A stretch of 64,000 bases of DNA, from contig JABBOT010000080.1 in NCBI GenBank assembly GCA_016165875.1, forward strand, positions 747,667 through 811,666, read 5' to 3'. The DNA is from Acanthopleura granulata. Taxonomy: Eukaryota; Mollusca; Polyplacophora; Chitonida; Chitonidae. Below the pieces are notes generated by a model. The model ran no database searches. It was not told the origin of the DNA and was given only the letters and a program-made list of their open reading frames with translations. Numbering within the stretch: position 1 is the stretch's first letter; each line of letters opens with the position of its first letter. Shown here piece after piece: positions 1 to 14,500 of the stretch. The translations under genes were made by a program, and so were the position numbers.

Positions 1-3000
1 GCTTCCCTGAAGAGTTAGATGGGAGTCCACATAAACAATCCAGTGTCCGCTTTAGTATTCACTGATGAGAGTTTTCTTTATCAAAATAGAGAATTAGCTA
101 AAAGAGGCGTGCACCAGGCTGTGGTAGATATTATTTCCAATGTTCTCTGCCCACCATCTGTGACTTGGCTTAAGTTTTCTTCTATCATCATTATTGATTT
201 TCTTTAAAACTGATTTTCTGAACTTTTGGAGCATGAAATACCAATTGACTGCATGTCCATTATGATGATAAAGAGTGGTCAGTGGATGAATTGGAACGTT
301 GGATGGGTCAGCGAGTAAACGTCTGGCGAGCCTAGTGTGAACTTGTAATAACTGTGGTAGCAGAACGAGTGGACTGTAGCGACAGTTAGCGGCCCAGATC
401 CCTCGCAGGCTTCCCCCGACTGATACAGCGGCAGCCCCCGTGATCAATACAGGCTGAGCTGCCAAGTGTGGATGCGTGGTGGGATAACAACACGTCACGG
501 TGTTCACAGCCACACCCCCTATGGCTCTGTCTTTGTCACCTGCTTGGTATGATTGTCACAGTGCTACGGCCTGTAATAATATGTATGAGTACAAACGGCC
601 TGCTGTTTGTAGCAAGGGTTACATGTTTTTGACAGATTGCATTGACAGATCGATACATGTACAGCTTCACAGAGCAGACTTGATGTCAATGGCAATGTTG
701 CACTTCTGTTCTCTCTCTTTTCATTTAGTGCTGTCTTTTTATGACACAGTGCTTTGCTTTTAAAACACAAAGAGACTACTTTTGTACATGTGTATAAATT
801 TTCGTCTCGACATCGGCCTCAGATGACAAAAGCTTGGACTGTGCTTGAGTATAATGTGTTGATGTCCACCAGTTTCTGCTGCAATTCCGCATGACTGCAT
901 GGTACATACGTGTAAGATAACTGGAGGTTTATTACTCATGTTTGGTATTATCTAGATCAATAAACAAGCTTTTATGCAAAATGAGCTGCAGTGACAATTA
1001 TACATAGCTTGTTTGTCTTTAAACCATTGTACTTTACATCTCAAGAAATCTATTTCTTTTGTGACATTGGATGGCATGGAGCTCTTTACCTTCCAGTACC
1101 TGGAAACTAATTAATGGACTATCCTCAAGAGAAGTCGCCTGGACCATATATATAGGGTTGTGTTTGTTAGTCTGACTCCAGTCAGGCCTCTTGAGATTTG
1201 ACCACTGTTATACCTGCCTATCGAAGACCCTGTGAAAACCCAATAGGGACTGAAAAAGATAACTATCTGCTGCACTCAAAAGACCTGCTGATTTGGGATT
1301 GTTTGCCAATTGATTTTATAGATCAACAGAAGAATGCAGTTGACAGGAAGCTGTGGATTGGCAGGCTGGAGATTTGGGCCACCTGCTACAGCTAGCGAGA
1401 CATGTATTGGTTGTTGTGTCATGATGGAGTACCCCTGGGTGGCTCGTCCTCGCCCCACCTGACAACCCTCAGTTATTGCCCCGGTTCACAGAATTGATGG
1501 ATTGTCAGCCATTATTACTCTTATCCAATCAGGTGTGAAAGATCTTTCATCTCTGTGGATAGGATTCCTACCTGAACAGAATATGTTAAAAACAAGACAT
1601 CTCGGGGGGAAAAACAGAACTCTCTATGTTAAGGCAAATAGATACATTAACATGTTGCAAATTTGATGTAATTGTCCTTAGAATATGGTGACATATAGAT
1701 TTTTTTTTCTGTGTACTCATACGATTTATACCATATACTCCTTTGATGGATTGAGATGTAGTTTAGCAGTATATTTTGATGTTTCTTTTCTTGTCATGAT
1801 ACAGTTGTATCACACTGGTTTTTAAGAGTATGGGAGAATAACCTTGATCTTGGATCACAATAGCCTAAACATCTGAGGAGTTACTAAATGTAGCAGTCGT
1901 GAGGACTATTTGCTTGTATGAACGGGGCTTAGCTATTGCTGTGCGTTAAAGACGATGTGGCTGTACATGTAGAAGGTCAAACAATACAGTAATAAAGTTT
2001 TGAAGCTGATTTAAGTATGTTTCTGATATTAGCATTGTCTTTAAGTTTTGGTACTTTTAGAGTACACAGAATGGGTTGAGATGGTGGGAAGTTGCTTGAT
2101 CATGTACAGATGCAGGAGGCAGAAATGGGTTTGGAAAAAGAGAGCTAGCTGTAGGAATCTGCTGCCTCTGTCAGAGTGACAGTGTGATGTCAATGATTTG
2201 CTACCATCTCAGCTCTGTGATCATGAGAAAAGTGTATTCAGCCTTCAGACAGACTGAGCTGGCAGTGGTGCAGTTGAGCCGAGCTGCACAGTGAGGGCCG
2301 CGCAGAATTGGCTGATTACGATGAAGTGGAGGTGTGGGTAGGTGAATTGTGGAGTACTGTGGTCGCCCTAATTGCTCTGATATTAGCCTTGAAGTGGATG
2401 GATTGGTCTGTACCAGTGTCTGTATAGTAGCTGGACAAAAGACAGATGAACTCCTGGCATCAAATAGCAGTTACAATACTTTCGTCTCATTGCATTGTTT
2501 TAGCTTCCTATTTTTTCACAACTTGCTTTTTCACATTGTCTCAGCTGATATTTGCCAAGGCTTCCAAGCTCAATATCCTAGCATGTGTTCTTCCACATTC
2601 CTTCAGTTGATATTTGTGCCCTGGCTGTATTTACCCTGATTTCAGCATCAAGCAGTTTCTTTGAGATATTCACATACTGTACATTAATAGTTTGAACATG
2701 AAGCTGTACAAGATTACAAGCTGTTAGCCAATACAACTAATTTGCCCATTTAGAACACACATTAACTGAGGTCAGAATAATGTTATTATTGAAGAATGAA
2801 CAGAAACATACTTCTCAAAGGAGGCACTAATGATGTTGATTTAAGAAAAACCTGTTTTTCCGTGTGTTTCACGGACAGTGAATGTCATTATCCTATACAA
2901 GCATATACACGTATATTTAACATTGAACCAACCCTATTCAACACTGAGAAATCTGTCAAGGATTTTATTATATTTCTGAAAGGCTTACATACACTTTTAG

Positions 3001-5182
3001 CCCTAATTTCTTTACTATAATGCCATATGATAATATGCTTGCCGTTTCCAGCTCATATAAAGCTTGGACTGATGTCAGACATTTTTTGATTGGCCATGAC
3101 ATAGTACATATATCATGCCAGTCTATATATTCTCAGTGGGTTGGGATGCAGGTTTTCAAGATGTATGCTCTCCAAAATATTTGCATCAAAGGTCTACGTT
3201 TGATTGTCATATTATGTGTTACTTTATAATTATCTTTTTGAGCTTCAGTTCATTTTGATAATGGAAAAGGGGAAAAAAAAGTCATTAAATTCAATTGAAA
3301 CTCCTTAGAATATGCATGTGTCAGTGCAGAGAGTCTTGCTAAGTCACCATTGGCCAGGATACATTCGTTTGATCAGTAAGGCTGCTTAATACAGCTGACA
3401 GGTGTAGAGGTTGTAAGAAATGCCGAATGGAATTCCCTCTACAGTTACATTAAGTGAGAACAGGTCACATGAGTCACTAGAGTAATTTTGCCAATTGGAT
3501 AATTGGATCAGCAGAGAGCGTCTGATTAACCGCAGTATTTGCCATTCTGACTGAGCCCAGTTATCGGATTACTTGCCCCATTGTCATGGGGGTGAGATAG
3601 GGTGGTCATCTAGAATCCAGAAAAAGTACTGAAAAAGTTTTTAGAAATGTGTAAAGCTCATACAGGATATTGTTTAACAGGGGAATATAAAAATATGTTT
3701 TGCACTATTCTTGTTCCTGAAGAGATTTTTTAACATTTGTGACAATCGGCTTTTATTATGAAAACAAGTTCTCTCTTGGGTTCAGTATTTGGTGCTGATC
3801 TATAGTATAGATTAGTGTGTCTTCCTCGAAATAAAGTTCAGTTATATTTGGACTGTATGTTATATTCAAATATAAATTAAAACCAGTTTGTACTGTATAT
3901 TCTGAATCCAGTGAAGGTTTATTTCTTTATTTAGGCCTGTCATTAAAAGTACCGGCATATAAGAGTATTTTCAAGGTTTTATTGAATCTAGTCATTTAAC
4001 ATTTAAGCTATCAATGAGCATCATCTTCTATGCTTTTGTTTTGTCAAATTTTGGAACTGAAAAAGCAGTAGTAATGGTCTTGATTAGGACGACAAGTGTC
4101 TAATTGTAAGAATATCAAAACAGAACTACAGCAGACTGTCTGTTGTTGTGCTATCTCACATACAGTCCTTATAAGCTGAAGTCCATAGGGTGGCCGCAAG
4201 CTAGTTAAAGTCTGCTTCTGCCAAAATCGGCGTCTCATACCAGTCTTTCAAGGAATGTGGAACGTCTGTCTGTGCGACATGTTGTGTAGAATGCTATAAG
4301 TAACTCCAGCTAACAGAATCAATACAGATGCTGACCACCAACACACAGTCTTAACAAGCTTAAGGCTGATATGTTACTTACTAGTACATCATTATATCTT
4401 CAATAGGATTACTATGAAATTCTGTTTATCTTGGTAGTAAAATCCCATTAGTGGTCATTTGTATGGTCTTAACCAGTGAGGCCTTTGCCTGTGCAATTCT
4501 CTTTACTGATCACGATGTCATGTATATTGTGTCACTGATGAAATTGTGTTTTTTCCGCCGTTGTTGAGCTCTGCATTGACTGTAAATCTGGGTATTTGAT
4601 CTTTGTGAAATATTGTTTCTGTTAATATATTCATGGTCTGTCTGTAAATTTAATATGTATGTATCTGTAAATGGAATTGTCGAGTGTGATTTCTACAGAG
4701 AATCTCAATTAAGTGAAAAAAGAAATAGTCTTAAAGCTTGAAGTGGTAGTGACAGATGACCTGTGAATTGTGCTCTGCAAGTACTGTGTGCAGAGGTGAC
4801 TAGATATATGAGGACAGATGTTCCTGTTCAGGAGCAAAGAGGATATCATTTGCAAGATTATTTATTGCTGTGATAACCATATTTCTTATCTCTGTCATAA
4901 GTGCTATATCCAGGTGAATTGCTTCTACATGAACTGACAACATATTTTAGTCACATCACTGAGATGCACAAGCAGAAGAATTTGATTTGAAATAACAGTA
5001 TGTTCAACAACAGTTACAGAAGCAGTATGAGATCAAATATCACTGTTGATCAAGGTTTAGCAAATATTTCCTGCCAGGTTGTGACAGTGATGTTTTTTCT
5101 GGACAGTGATTTACAGTAAGGTTCAGACACCAGTTTTGAGTGTAGTTACTGTGTTTGTATTAGTGTTCCAGGAATGGGGAGC
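1..5182. other. Gene-poor AT-rich DNA
   Basis: I saw no convincing exon, RNA gene or tandem array. The open frames are short, lack splice context and match no family I know. It may be upstream intron of the TEP gene or intergenic DNA. Confidence 0.5.
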
Positions 5183-6812
5183 CCATGTACAAGTACCATG
5201 CAACCACACATATAAGTACCATGCAGCCACACATATAAGTACCAGCCATATTTACAAGTAACATACAGCCACACATACAATTACCATGCAGCTACACATG
5301 CAAGTACTATACAGCCACACAAACAAGTACCATGAGGCCACACACATAAGTACCATGCAACCACACATATAAGTACCATGTAGCCACAGATATAAGTTCC
5401 ACATGTACAAGTACCAGACACACATACAAGTACCATGCAACTGCATGTATAAGTACCAGCGACATGTAGAAGTACCAGCCATACATACAAGTATCATGTA
5501 GCCATACATACAAGTACAATGCAGCCACACGTACAAGTACCCGTCACACGTATAAGTACCAGCCACATGTAAAAGTACCTGCCACAAGTACAAGTACCTG
5601 CCACATGTACAAGTACCAGCCACATTTACAAGAACCAGCCACATGTACACGTACCAGCCACATGTAGAACTACCATGCAACCACACATATAAGTACCAGT
5701 TACACATAAGTACCATGCAACCACATGTAGAAGTACCAGCCACGCATACAAGTACCATGCAACCACACGGACAAGTACCAGCCATGCATACAAGTACCAT
5801 GCAGCCACACATCTAAATACCATCTACACGTACAAGTGCCCGCCACACATACAAGAACCAGCCACAAGTATAAGTACCATGCAACCACATGTATAAGTAC
5901 TAGCCACATGTACAAGTACCAGCCACACATACAAGTATCATGCAACTACACGTATAAGTATCTGCCACACATGCAAGTACCATGCAGCCGCACGTACAAG
6001 TACCAGCCACACATCAAAGTACCAGCCACATGTAAAAGTACCCGCCACATATACAAATACCATGCAGCCACACGTACAAGTACCCGCCACACATCTAAGT
6101 ACCGTCTACAATTACAAGTGCCTGCCACACATACAAGAACCAGCCACAGGTATAAGTACCATGCAACCACGTGTATAAGTACCAGCCACACGTACAAGTA
6201 CCCGCCACACATGCAACTACCATGCAGCCGCACATACAAGTACCAGCCACACATCAAAGTACCAGCCACATGTGAAAGTACCCGCCACACATACAAGTAC
6301 CCGCCACATGTACAAGTACCAGCCACACATCCAAGTACCCACCACATGTACAAGTACCAACCACACATCCAACTACCAGCCACACATTCAAGTACCAGTC
6401 ACACATACAAGTACCAGCCACACATTCAAGTACCAGTCACACGTACAAGTACCAGCCACATATCCATGTACCAGCCACATGTACAAGTACCAGCCACACA
6501 TACAAGTACCAGCCACACATACAAGTACCAAGTACCAGCCACATGTACCCACCACACGTACAAGTACCAGCCACATGTACAAGTACCCACCACACGTACA
6601 AGTACCAGCCACGTGTACAAGTACCAGCCACACGTACAGGTACCAGCCACACGTACAAGTACCAGCCACACGTACAAGTACCAGCCACACGTACAAATAC
6701 CAGTCACACGTACAAATACCAGCCACATGTACAAGTACCAGCCACATGTACAAGTACCCGCCACACATCCAAGTACCAGCCAGATATACAAGTACCAGCC
6801 ACACGTACACCA
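5183..6812. repeat. 19/23-bp minisatellite, about 1.6 kb
   Basis: The unit is about ACCAGCCACACGTACAAGT (19 bp). In the left part a 23-bp variant with ACCATGCAACCACACATATA is interspersed, while the right part (from about 6240) is nearly pure 19-bp units. There are about 80 copies. Because 19 is not a multiple of 3 and the unit has no stop when read round, long open frames of repetitive Tyr/Thr/His or Cys/Trp peptides appear on both strands; these are not genes. Confidence 0.97.
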
Positions 6813-7983
6813 ACGTGCCACATGCGCATAAGAATTCTTATTTATGCAAAGAGAAGTTTGTACCCAATTAGTCAGATCTACAATGAAGTAATGTTAAACC
6901 GTATGTCATGACAATACATAGTCAGGTAATGCTGATCATCTTCCCTGAGGTTTCCAGTGGGGTAAAAATACACTGTTTCAAAAAACTAAGGCGAGAAAAG
7001 AGAATTGAGCAAAATGTCAAGAAGTTATACTTTTACTAAAATTCAATCAGCAAAATGATTGAGTCGTTTAAAGGTGAGCTAGCATATCAGAGAACGACTC
7101 CTCTTGGGCTTTTGAGGAATTTATTTGTGATTGATGTGGAGCATTTGACATCATTCTGCATATGTAAGGCCATTTAATGTCTTTTTAAGGCAGTGGGGAG
7201 AAATGGACCTGGCTGGTTTCAACCTCCTACATTGAATTTCTAAAATTTACAAGTCAAATCTATAACAGTTATGTTTGAAATGTTCCCTCATACCTCATGT
7301 CACAGTGTAGGCCACACTCCATGCATTGGTCCTAGCCATTATTCTTTGGGTTTGGTGCGGATCTCTCAAAACCTATTTAATGGCGTGAGATATTTGGCTG
7401 AAGTTTGTTAAAGGCTGACCATTCTTACTGATTTCCCCACTGGCTCCTCGATTCCATCCACTTGGCTGATACAGGTAGTTATGCCTGATTCATACAAACT
7501 CTGCAGACATCTGAAAGCTATGGTGTTTTCTGTTCTCATATAATCCAAATAAAGTGAGAACTTTGCTTGACTACTTTTTTTATCTAGATGGCTTCGTGAA
7601 ACAGTTGTTGAGGTGTGATGGTTTGTTGGCCAAGTTGTCTTCGTGGATATATTGAGAACGTGTTCTCTTGTAAAAATTACATTCTCAGACATCTAATTTT
7701 TTATGCAGATGTTCTGTTGCATTTTGTCAATAATTTTAATAAAATATTGTTAGGAGCTAAAATAAAACTCTCCCTAAGACACTTCTAAAGTGTCAGTTTA
7801 TTTATCCGACATACACAAAAGGTGTTAAGGACATTACGCCTATGGAACCTAATATGTTAGAGGAAAAAAGAAAATTGAACTGGTGTATTCTAATGATCTC
7901 ATAGAAAGGTTGTTAACTGTTTTTTGATTGGGCAAGTTTGAGATATATTTAAGTTTTATCTTACATTAGGCACCAGACTAATG
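6813..7983. other. No recognised feature
   Basis: AT-rich single-copy-looking DNA between two minisatellites. No exon or RNA gene seen. Confidence 0.5.
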
Positions 7984-8625
7984 GTGACAGTGAACATTAG
8001 CACCACACTGCAGACATACGGTGTGACAGTGAACATTGGCGTCAGACTTGCAGACATACGGTGTGACAGTGAACATTGGCGCCAGACTGCAGACATACGG
8101 TGTGACAGTGAACATTGGCACCACACTGCAGACATAAGGTGTGACAGTGAACATTGGCGCCAGACTGCAGACATACGGTGTGACAGTGAACATTGGCACC
8201 AAACTGCAGACATAAGGTGTGACAGTGAACATTGGCACCAGACTGAGGACATATGGTGTGACAGTGAATACTGGCACCAGACTGCAGACATATGGTGTGA
8301 CAGTGAACATTGGCACCAGACTGCAGACATACGGTGTGACAGTAAACATTGGCACCAAACTGCAGACGTACGGTGTGACAGTGAACATTGGCACCACACT
8401 GCAGACATACGGTGTGACAGTGAACATTGGCACCACACTGCAGACATAAGGTGTGACAGTGAACATTGGCACCAAACTGCAGACATACGGTGTGACAATG
8501 AACATTGGCACCAGACTGTAGACATACGGTGTGACAGTGAACATTGGCACCAAACTGCAGACGTACGGTGTGACAGTGAACATTGGCACCAGACTGCAGA
8601 TATACGGTGTGACAGTGAACATTGC
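7984..8625. repeat. 39-bp minisatellite, about 16 copies
   Basis: The unit is built on GTGACAGTGAACATTGGCAC followed by a CAGACTGCAGACATACG-like half. The spacing between copies is exactly 39 bp where measured (8051, 8090, 8129). Being 13 codons long it gives a repeating open frame on + and three on the other strand. Main variation is ACACT/AGACT/AAACT and TACGG/TAAGG. Confidence 0.97.
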
Positions 8626-11317
8626 GAGTTGTCAACTGTTTCATTGAGTTCACATTTATCTGTGCTGTTGATGTCTTCTTGGAAGCTAGCTGGCTGATAA
8701 AACTGCGCCAGCAGATGTAGACTCAGTACACATGACAGAGTGTGTTACAGCTATCACAAGGCAGTTTAGGCAACTCTTTACAAAACCAGGCAGGCACTGT
8801 CCCAAGCAAATTAATTGTGTAAATAATGTTAGACCAACTTTGAAAGGATAAAGGAACACCACTAACCAAATGTTTTCTCTTGGTGTTATTAATATTATTG
8901 TTAGCTTTGAAAATTGAAAGATTTTTAAAAAAATGTGTGATTCTCTTCATGTGATCTGTGCAGTCATTAAAGAATTAGGTATTTGGTGATCTTCAGATAT
9001 AAATAAAATCTTTAAAACCCATAGCTTGTATGTATGTTATTTGAGACCAATTTTTTTTGTGTGCATAGTTATTTAAAATACCTACTAAGTGAACACCAAT
9101 ATCTTATAATATACATGTACATTTTTGTAAATCTGGTAGGCAGCATAGCAGTCATTTTGTTCTTGAGTTGAAATTCAGATGTTGATATAGTAATTTAATG
9201 TTGTGATTGAAGGAATTCGTTCAGTCTGTGGGGGGGGGGGGGTAAAAGGGCTGGGGAAATATATTTGTTTATGCAGAGGGATATGTAACTCTACCTCTCA
9301 GGTACAAATGTGGAACCAGTGGATTGATTATTGGGTAAATCCAATTATTAAGCTGTTTTGGAAAGAATGGGTGTCAATGGTATAACTCAGATTCACCAAA
9401 AGGTGGTGAAGTCTTCAACCATTTTGGCTCCCGTTAAGATCATTAGAAAGTATAATCTGAAATACATGATTATGGGTAGAGTATAATAGAGAATCTTTAT
9501 TTCCTGATTATGGTTTTAAGCTAAATTCTTCATGCTCTTTCTGGCATGCTAATGTTTATTTATTGCACAAAGGCGCAAAAAATTCTTCTTACTCATCATT
9601 TAATACGCAGAAATACTTTTGGCCTGGAATCCAAACAACCTATTCCCTGAAGTTGATATCATTTTGCCAAACATTTAGAACTAGTTGTGCTTTACATATA
9701 GTGTTGGCTCCTAATGGTGTATATCCCTGTTGGACTGTGCAAAATGAGAGCTGGCAACCGTAAGTTTTTAGCCTGCTGTAACAAAATAAGGTGATGTACA
9801 TGTATTGTTGGGGTGACGATGGGAAAGTGTCAGTGTCAAGTTAGACATCTAATTTATTTTTGCTTCATGTATTGTACAGTTGCATTTGTAATTGTAGCCT
9901 GTTAATTTTTCAAGTCTGTGTTATATTTTTGGTTAATCAATTGGTAAACTATTTAATCAGATTTTTTTTTTTTAAATGCTATGACTTCCTGACAATTCTA
10001 TCATGTCAACTACCCCAAGGTCTCTCATAACGAATTCATTCCATTGCCATAATTGCTATAAATTGCATTAGTTTTTCTTTATCTTGCACTTTGTAGGATT
10101 TGGCTGTCATGCACCAGGGCTACATATACAATCAGTGCTGGGTTATGTTTATAAACATGTTGAACCCTTCTTTTAGAAAGAAGACATAAAGAAATGTAAG
10201 AAAAAAAACAACAAAAAAACAACAGGGAAACCATCAAAATACAGTAATATTGGTTTTGAGAAAGTGGCAGGGTGCAGGAGAAAAACTTCAGAGTTATTTC
10301 TATCTCTCTGTCAGGCACGTCTTTATAGTGGCAGGGTGTTAGTCTACATACATGTAGCTCTATTAGGTGTCATTTTTCCTATCTCATAATCTAGAGTAAG
10401 TGTCCCAATGCTTTATGCTCCTATCACACACTGTGTGCCCAGGCCTATTGGATTCTGTACATCCTAGTGTTATTCAAGCCTACACTAAACACAGAGATAG
10501 GCCTGCAGATAAGGACAGACCAAAATAAAATAAGTAGATTTATTATTCTACAGTCTTGGCTTCCTCACAACGTCCCAAGTTTGTGTAAACTGTGTCAGTG
10601 GTGCTTGTAGATCAGCAGCTGTTGTCTGTTGCTCAGATTTCTGCTCCGCATGATGATCTCGTCAAGATGGCTGCTGGCTGGCATGAGGATGGAACTGCTA
10701 TAACAGCATGATTCATTGCCCTCACAGAACAAATCCTCATGGACAAAAGTGTTGAAAATGTACATGCACATATATAATGTATGTCAACAGTTCTCTGTAC
10801 ATGCTTTCTGTAGAAGTACATGTATGCACACATACGTACATATTTTATTCCAGTGCTTAGCACATCAGGTGTTATAGAAAAATAATGTAGTTTCATTTCA
10901 GTTTGAAAGCTTAATTTCAACTTCAGCTCTTAATTTATTCCATGAAATTTGAATGCTGCTGGGGAATGTTCTACATAAGTGCTATGTTGACATGTTTGAA
11001 GTCGTACATCTACCATGGCATCACTGAATGAATTCCTAAAATTACCTGTCTTCGTCTGAAGTGACTGACTACAGAAATCTCTGCTTTACCTGTAGCAAGA
11101 CATCAAGGTGTAGTCTGTTTACCTGATTGCCTAGTCTGAGCTCCCCACAGGGTTGCACTACGTGTATGTCGGGCCTGGTATAATGTCAATAAACAGTGCC
11201 TGCACTGATGTGACCCTTTGCTCCTTGACGACGATTTGTGTTCACCAATGTGATCAATCAAATAAGAATGAAGTGAAAGAAATAAATAATGGTTGCATAG
11301 AAGATTTCCAGTACACT
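8626..11317. other. No recognised gene; 13-base G run at 9230-9242
   Basis: AT-rich DNA with scattered homopolymers. The G run is the only conspicuous element. No exon-like block with family similarity was found. Confidence 0.5.
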
Positions 11318-11514
11318 TACCCTAAATGACCTTAAATTTCACCCAATAAAGTGCCTTTTTAGAGTCATATTAATAAATATTATTTTGGGTGCTGAAGCTT
11401 TAAAAGTTTTCCAGTAGGATACCATCTTGCCTACAAAACAAACCTCAAAACACCTTTCTAACATTAACAGAACTCTGAGTCCTGAAAAATGAGCAATTTT
11501 TGTCATTTAGGGTA
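11318..11514 (+). mobile_element. MITE-like element, family M1, intact copy
   Basis: It begins TACCCTAAATGAC and ends GTCATTTAGGGTA, a perfect 13-bp terminal inverted repeat, 197 bp overall. The interior (GGATACCATCTTGCCTAC, then AACAAACCTCAAAACACC and AAAAATGAGCAA) recurs at 45471-45687 and, in pieces, at 18240, 33440 and 48862. Confidence 0.85.
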
Positions 11515-14500
11515 TGTTTTATATGGGTTCATATGTGCAGTCAACATATAATTAGTTGAAAAAATCTGAACACAATGCTGTTGTGTGTTATCTGCCACAC
11601 CCTGTAATCTCTGTGTGTGCGGGGTGGGGGGGTGGGAAAATCCTCTTGAGAGACTCGAGTTTGATGTGTTCTGTGACTATCCTCATGCAGCCCCTGGGTT
11701 AACCAACCTGTCAGAATCACAGCATGTGGTTACAGGGCTCCCACACATTATATCCAACCAGGTGATCCAACTTAGGGGATTTCAGCCATGCTTCGCTACA
11801 GGGATGCACCCGACCTTTATTGGCTTGTTTTGCGTGGATTGCATGTTAATCTGGTGGCAATGCCATTTTACACCTCAAGTTCGGACAGGAATCACACAGT
11901 TACAGCAAACATAAAAGCCATAAACTGTCTGATTTGTCTACTCCTGACCAGTGCCCTTATTCCTGTTGAGGTTTTCATGACACTTTGACTAGATAGCCAA
12001 AAGGTAATGGTGTTAAGATTGGAATTGGATAAGCCACATTTCATATCACTCCCAGCATAGTGGGAGGTCATTTCAATAGAGATTTCGCCAACAAAGACCT
12101 GTATTATGTTCTTAAAATTATACTTGTATGCTTCTTATTAAATCCAGCTGTTGAGCACATATACTTTATCATACATGTACTCTCATATATTGGATTCAGA
12201 TAATAAGACCAATGTCCTTCATGTATAAATAAAAACTTCTGTGAACATGGCATTAATCACAAATCACTCAGTCTTTGGAATGCAAGCAGGACGGCGAAAT
12301 CATGTCTGTATTTACTTGTATGTAAACATGGTATTACAATGAGCACTGATACAAAGGTAAACATCACTGGTAAAAAAAAAAAAAAAAGAAGTGACATGAT
12401 GTCTTTTCATTTTGAGCTGAAATATTGCTGGTGAAACTGTCCTGACGTTGCTTGACAAACACAGTCCCACTGTCTTAATTCAAATGGGTGCTAAAATACC
12501 CCAAGGATGATTCATGTATAATCTTGAAGGATCATGTCCTGGATGTAGATGTCAAAATAGTGGAGGAACATTCCATGAAGAAAGCAAAAGTGGCCATATT
12601 GTGTTACATGTGACTGATCTTTAGTCCAGGAATGGGGCCAGGAAGCACCAAATCACAGTATGAAATGTGAAGGTTTAGATTTAAAAATTGTCATGTATAT
12701 AGCCTATGTGATGGTTGGCTTAAACGGTATAACGTTGTTAGGCAAGAAACGTGCTCTCCTATATCTAACAAGCTAGTTTGTGCCCAATAAAGTATTGACT
12801 GAAGCCATTTCCACACGGCTTGGGTATAAACTTTGAGTGTTTTTTTCATTTCTCTTACTTTCTGTTCACTTATTTTTTTTTCATATATGTGTGAATATGG
12901 TTTGCGTGACAAATTTACTGTCAAGGAAAGTCACGTATGAAAGCAATGCATTTTCCCGTTAATGGTTTGAATGGTGGTATTTCCGTGTAGAAGCAAAACT
13001 TTGTGTGAAGTATAATCAGCGCTGCCATTCCCATGACTGTACACATGGTTAGACATTTATCTGCAAACTCAGCCAGTTTTCTAATAGCCTGACCTCTTTG
13101 ATCATGTCTGGATTTTTCGGGAGAATTTCAGATTTGGTCCCTAAGGCATGGCAGTATATATCTGCCAGTCGAATACTTGCCTGTGGTCATCAAGATACAG
13201 CAGCGCCTGATCAGGGATTTTTGTGTTAACCCCCTATGAAGTAGCTGATCACAAGTCCTGCATACTTTTAATAGCTTTGTTACCATGTGCAGATACAGTT
13301 TTTTAATAACATATATTTTGGAAAATATTTATGATTTGTGTGTAATAAAAATCATTGTGAGTACACCACATTGGAATTTTGATAATGGCCGAGAATTTGG
13401 CTTATCTGCCCCATTGTAGGGTGAATATCTTTTCATTCAGATATTACGTCTTCAGTTTGTGAAGAATTTTTGTGAATTACAATTTTTGAAGAGCAACTTT
13501 GTTTGTCCCCGTCTTTGTGTGGCTAAATCTTTATCAGGACAATTGGGCTTTTAGATAATGAATTTGTAAGATGCTTTAGATTTGCCACCTGAATTGCCTC
13601 TTTTTTTTTTTCTTTTTACTTTTTTTTTTCTTCTTTTTTTATCATCAGGATGTGAATTGGTGATTACATGTAGCCTTGGGCTAGACCCCCTTTGCATCAA
13701 AGGGGCGTACCAGGGAATATGGCTGGAGGACTCGTAGTGATGGCCTCTTCTCCACACACGCAGTCTCTTGCAGTGATTACGAGCTTGACAGGCAGGCTGA
13801 CTGTCTGCAGGTCATAGTTCTCCTCTAATTCTCTGGGCTTTATCACCCTTCTTCTATGACTGTTTGATACATGTGTTAAGCAAACTCTTCATTTAAGCTA
13901 TTTATTTTCCTACAATCTAAACTGTAGTACATGTGTGTTATGTTATGGACGTACGTACAGTAAAACAATATTTTGCGTCTGTTTTTACCGTTACCACATG
14001 TTTTTACCCTTACCACATGTTTTCAAATTGCAAACTTGCATACTCATGCTCTGAAGACTACAAATCAGTACAGAATGCATGCAGTCAGTGGTCAGATAAT
14101 AAAGGTCATCAGGTGAGAAAATTATTTTTGTACATACAGAAATAGTTTTGAAGGAATCGAGTACAAATACATGAAATGTTCCAATAACTTCATGACAGTG
14201 GCCTAAAATGTTTCTTTTTATATGGAAGAGAGATTTTAAGTGGTTTGATGTATGTAAAACTCTAGTCCATGGTCATACATTGACAAATTATGCATATTTC
14301 TTTTGGCAGCTTCATCATAATACAGTGAAGCAGAAAATTTCAAAATGTTAACCATGTTATTCTCAGTGTGTATCTGAACAGGAAGCTCCATGTTTCTCAA
14401 CTTGTACTTTGTCATGACTTTACTTTGAATAGATGTTTTCAGATAAAAAATAGATGTAAATACATATCAGTGAGAAAATAAATCAGATTTGCAGTTTGTG

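Noticed and set aside
94..513. 139-codon minus-strand frame
   Set aside because: No family recognised, composition not gene-like, no supporting context.
5252..6871. Several long open frames (up to 331 codons) on both strands
   Set aside because: All are translations of the 19/23-bp minisatellite, which has no stop when read round. Overlapping frames on both strands look alike.
5183..8625. CRISPR-like regular repeats
   Set aside because: Units are contiguous with no unique spacers, in a eukaryotic context; minisatellites.
7956..8697. Open frames of 189-238 codons
   Set aside because: Products of the 39-bp array; repeated 13-residue peptides with no splice or start context.
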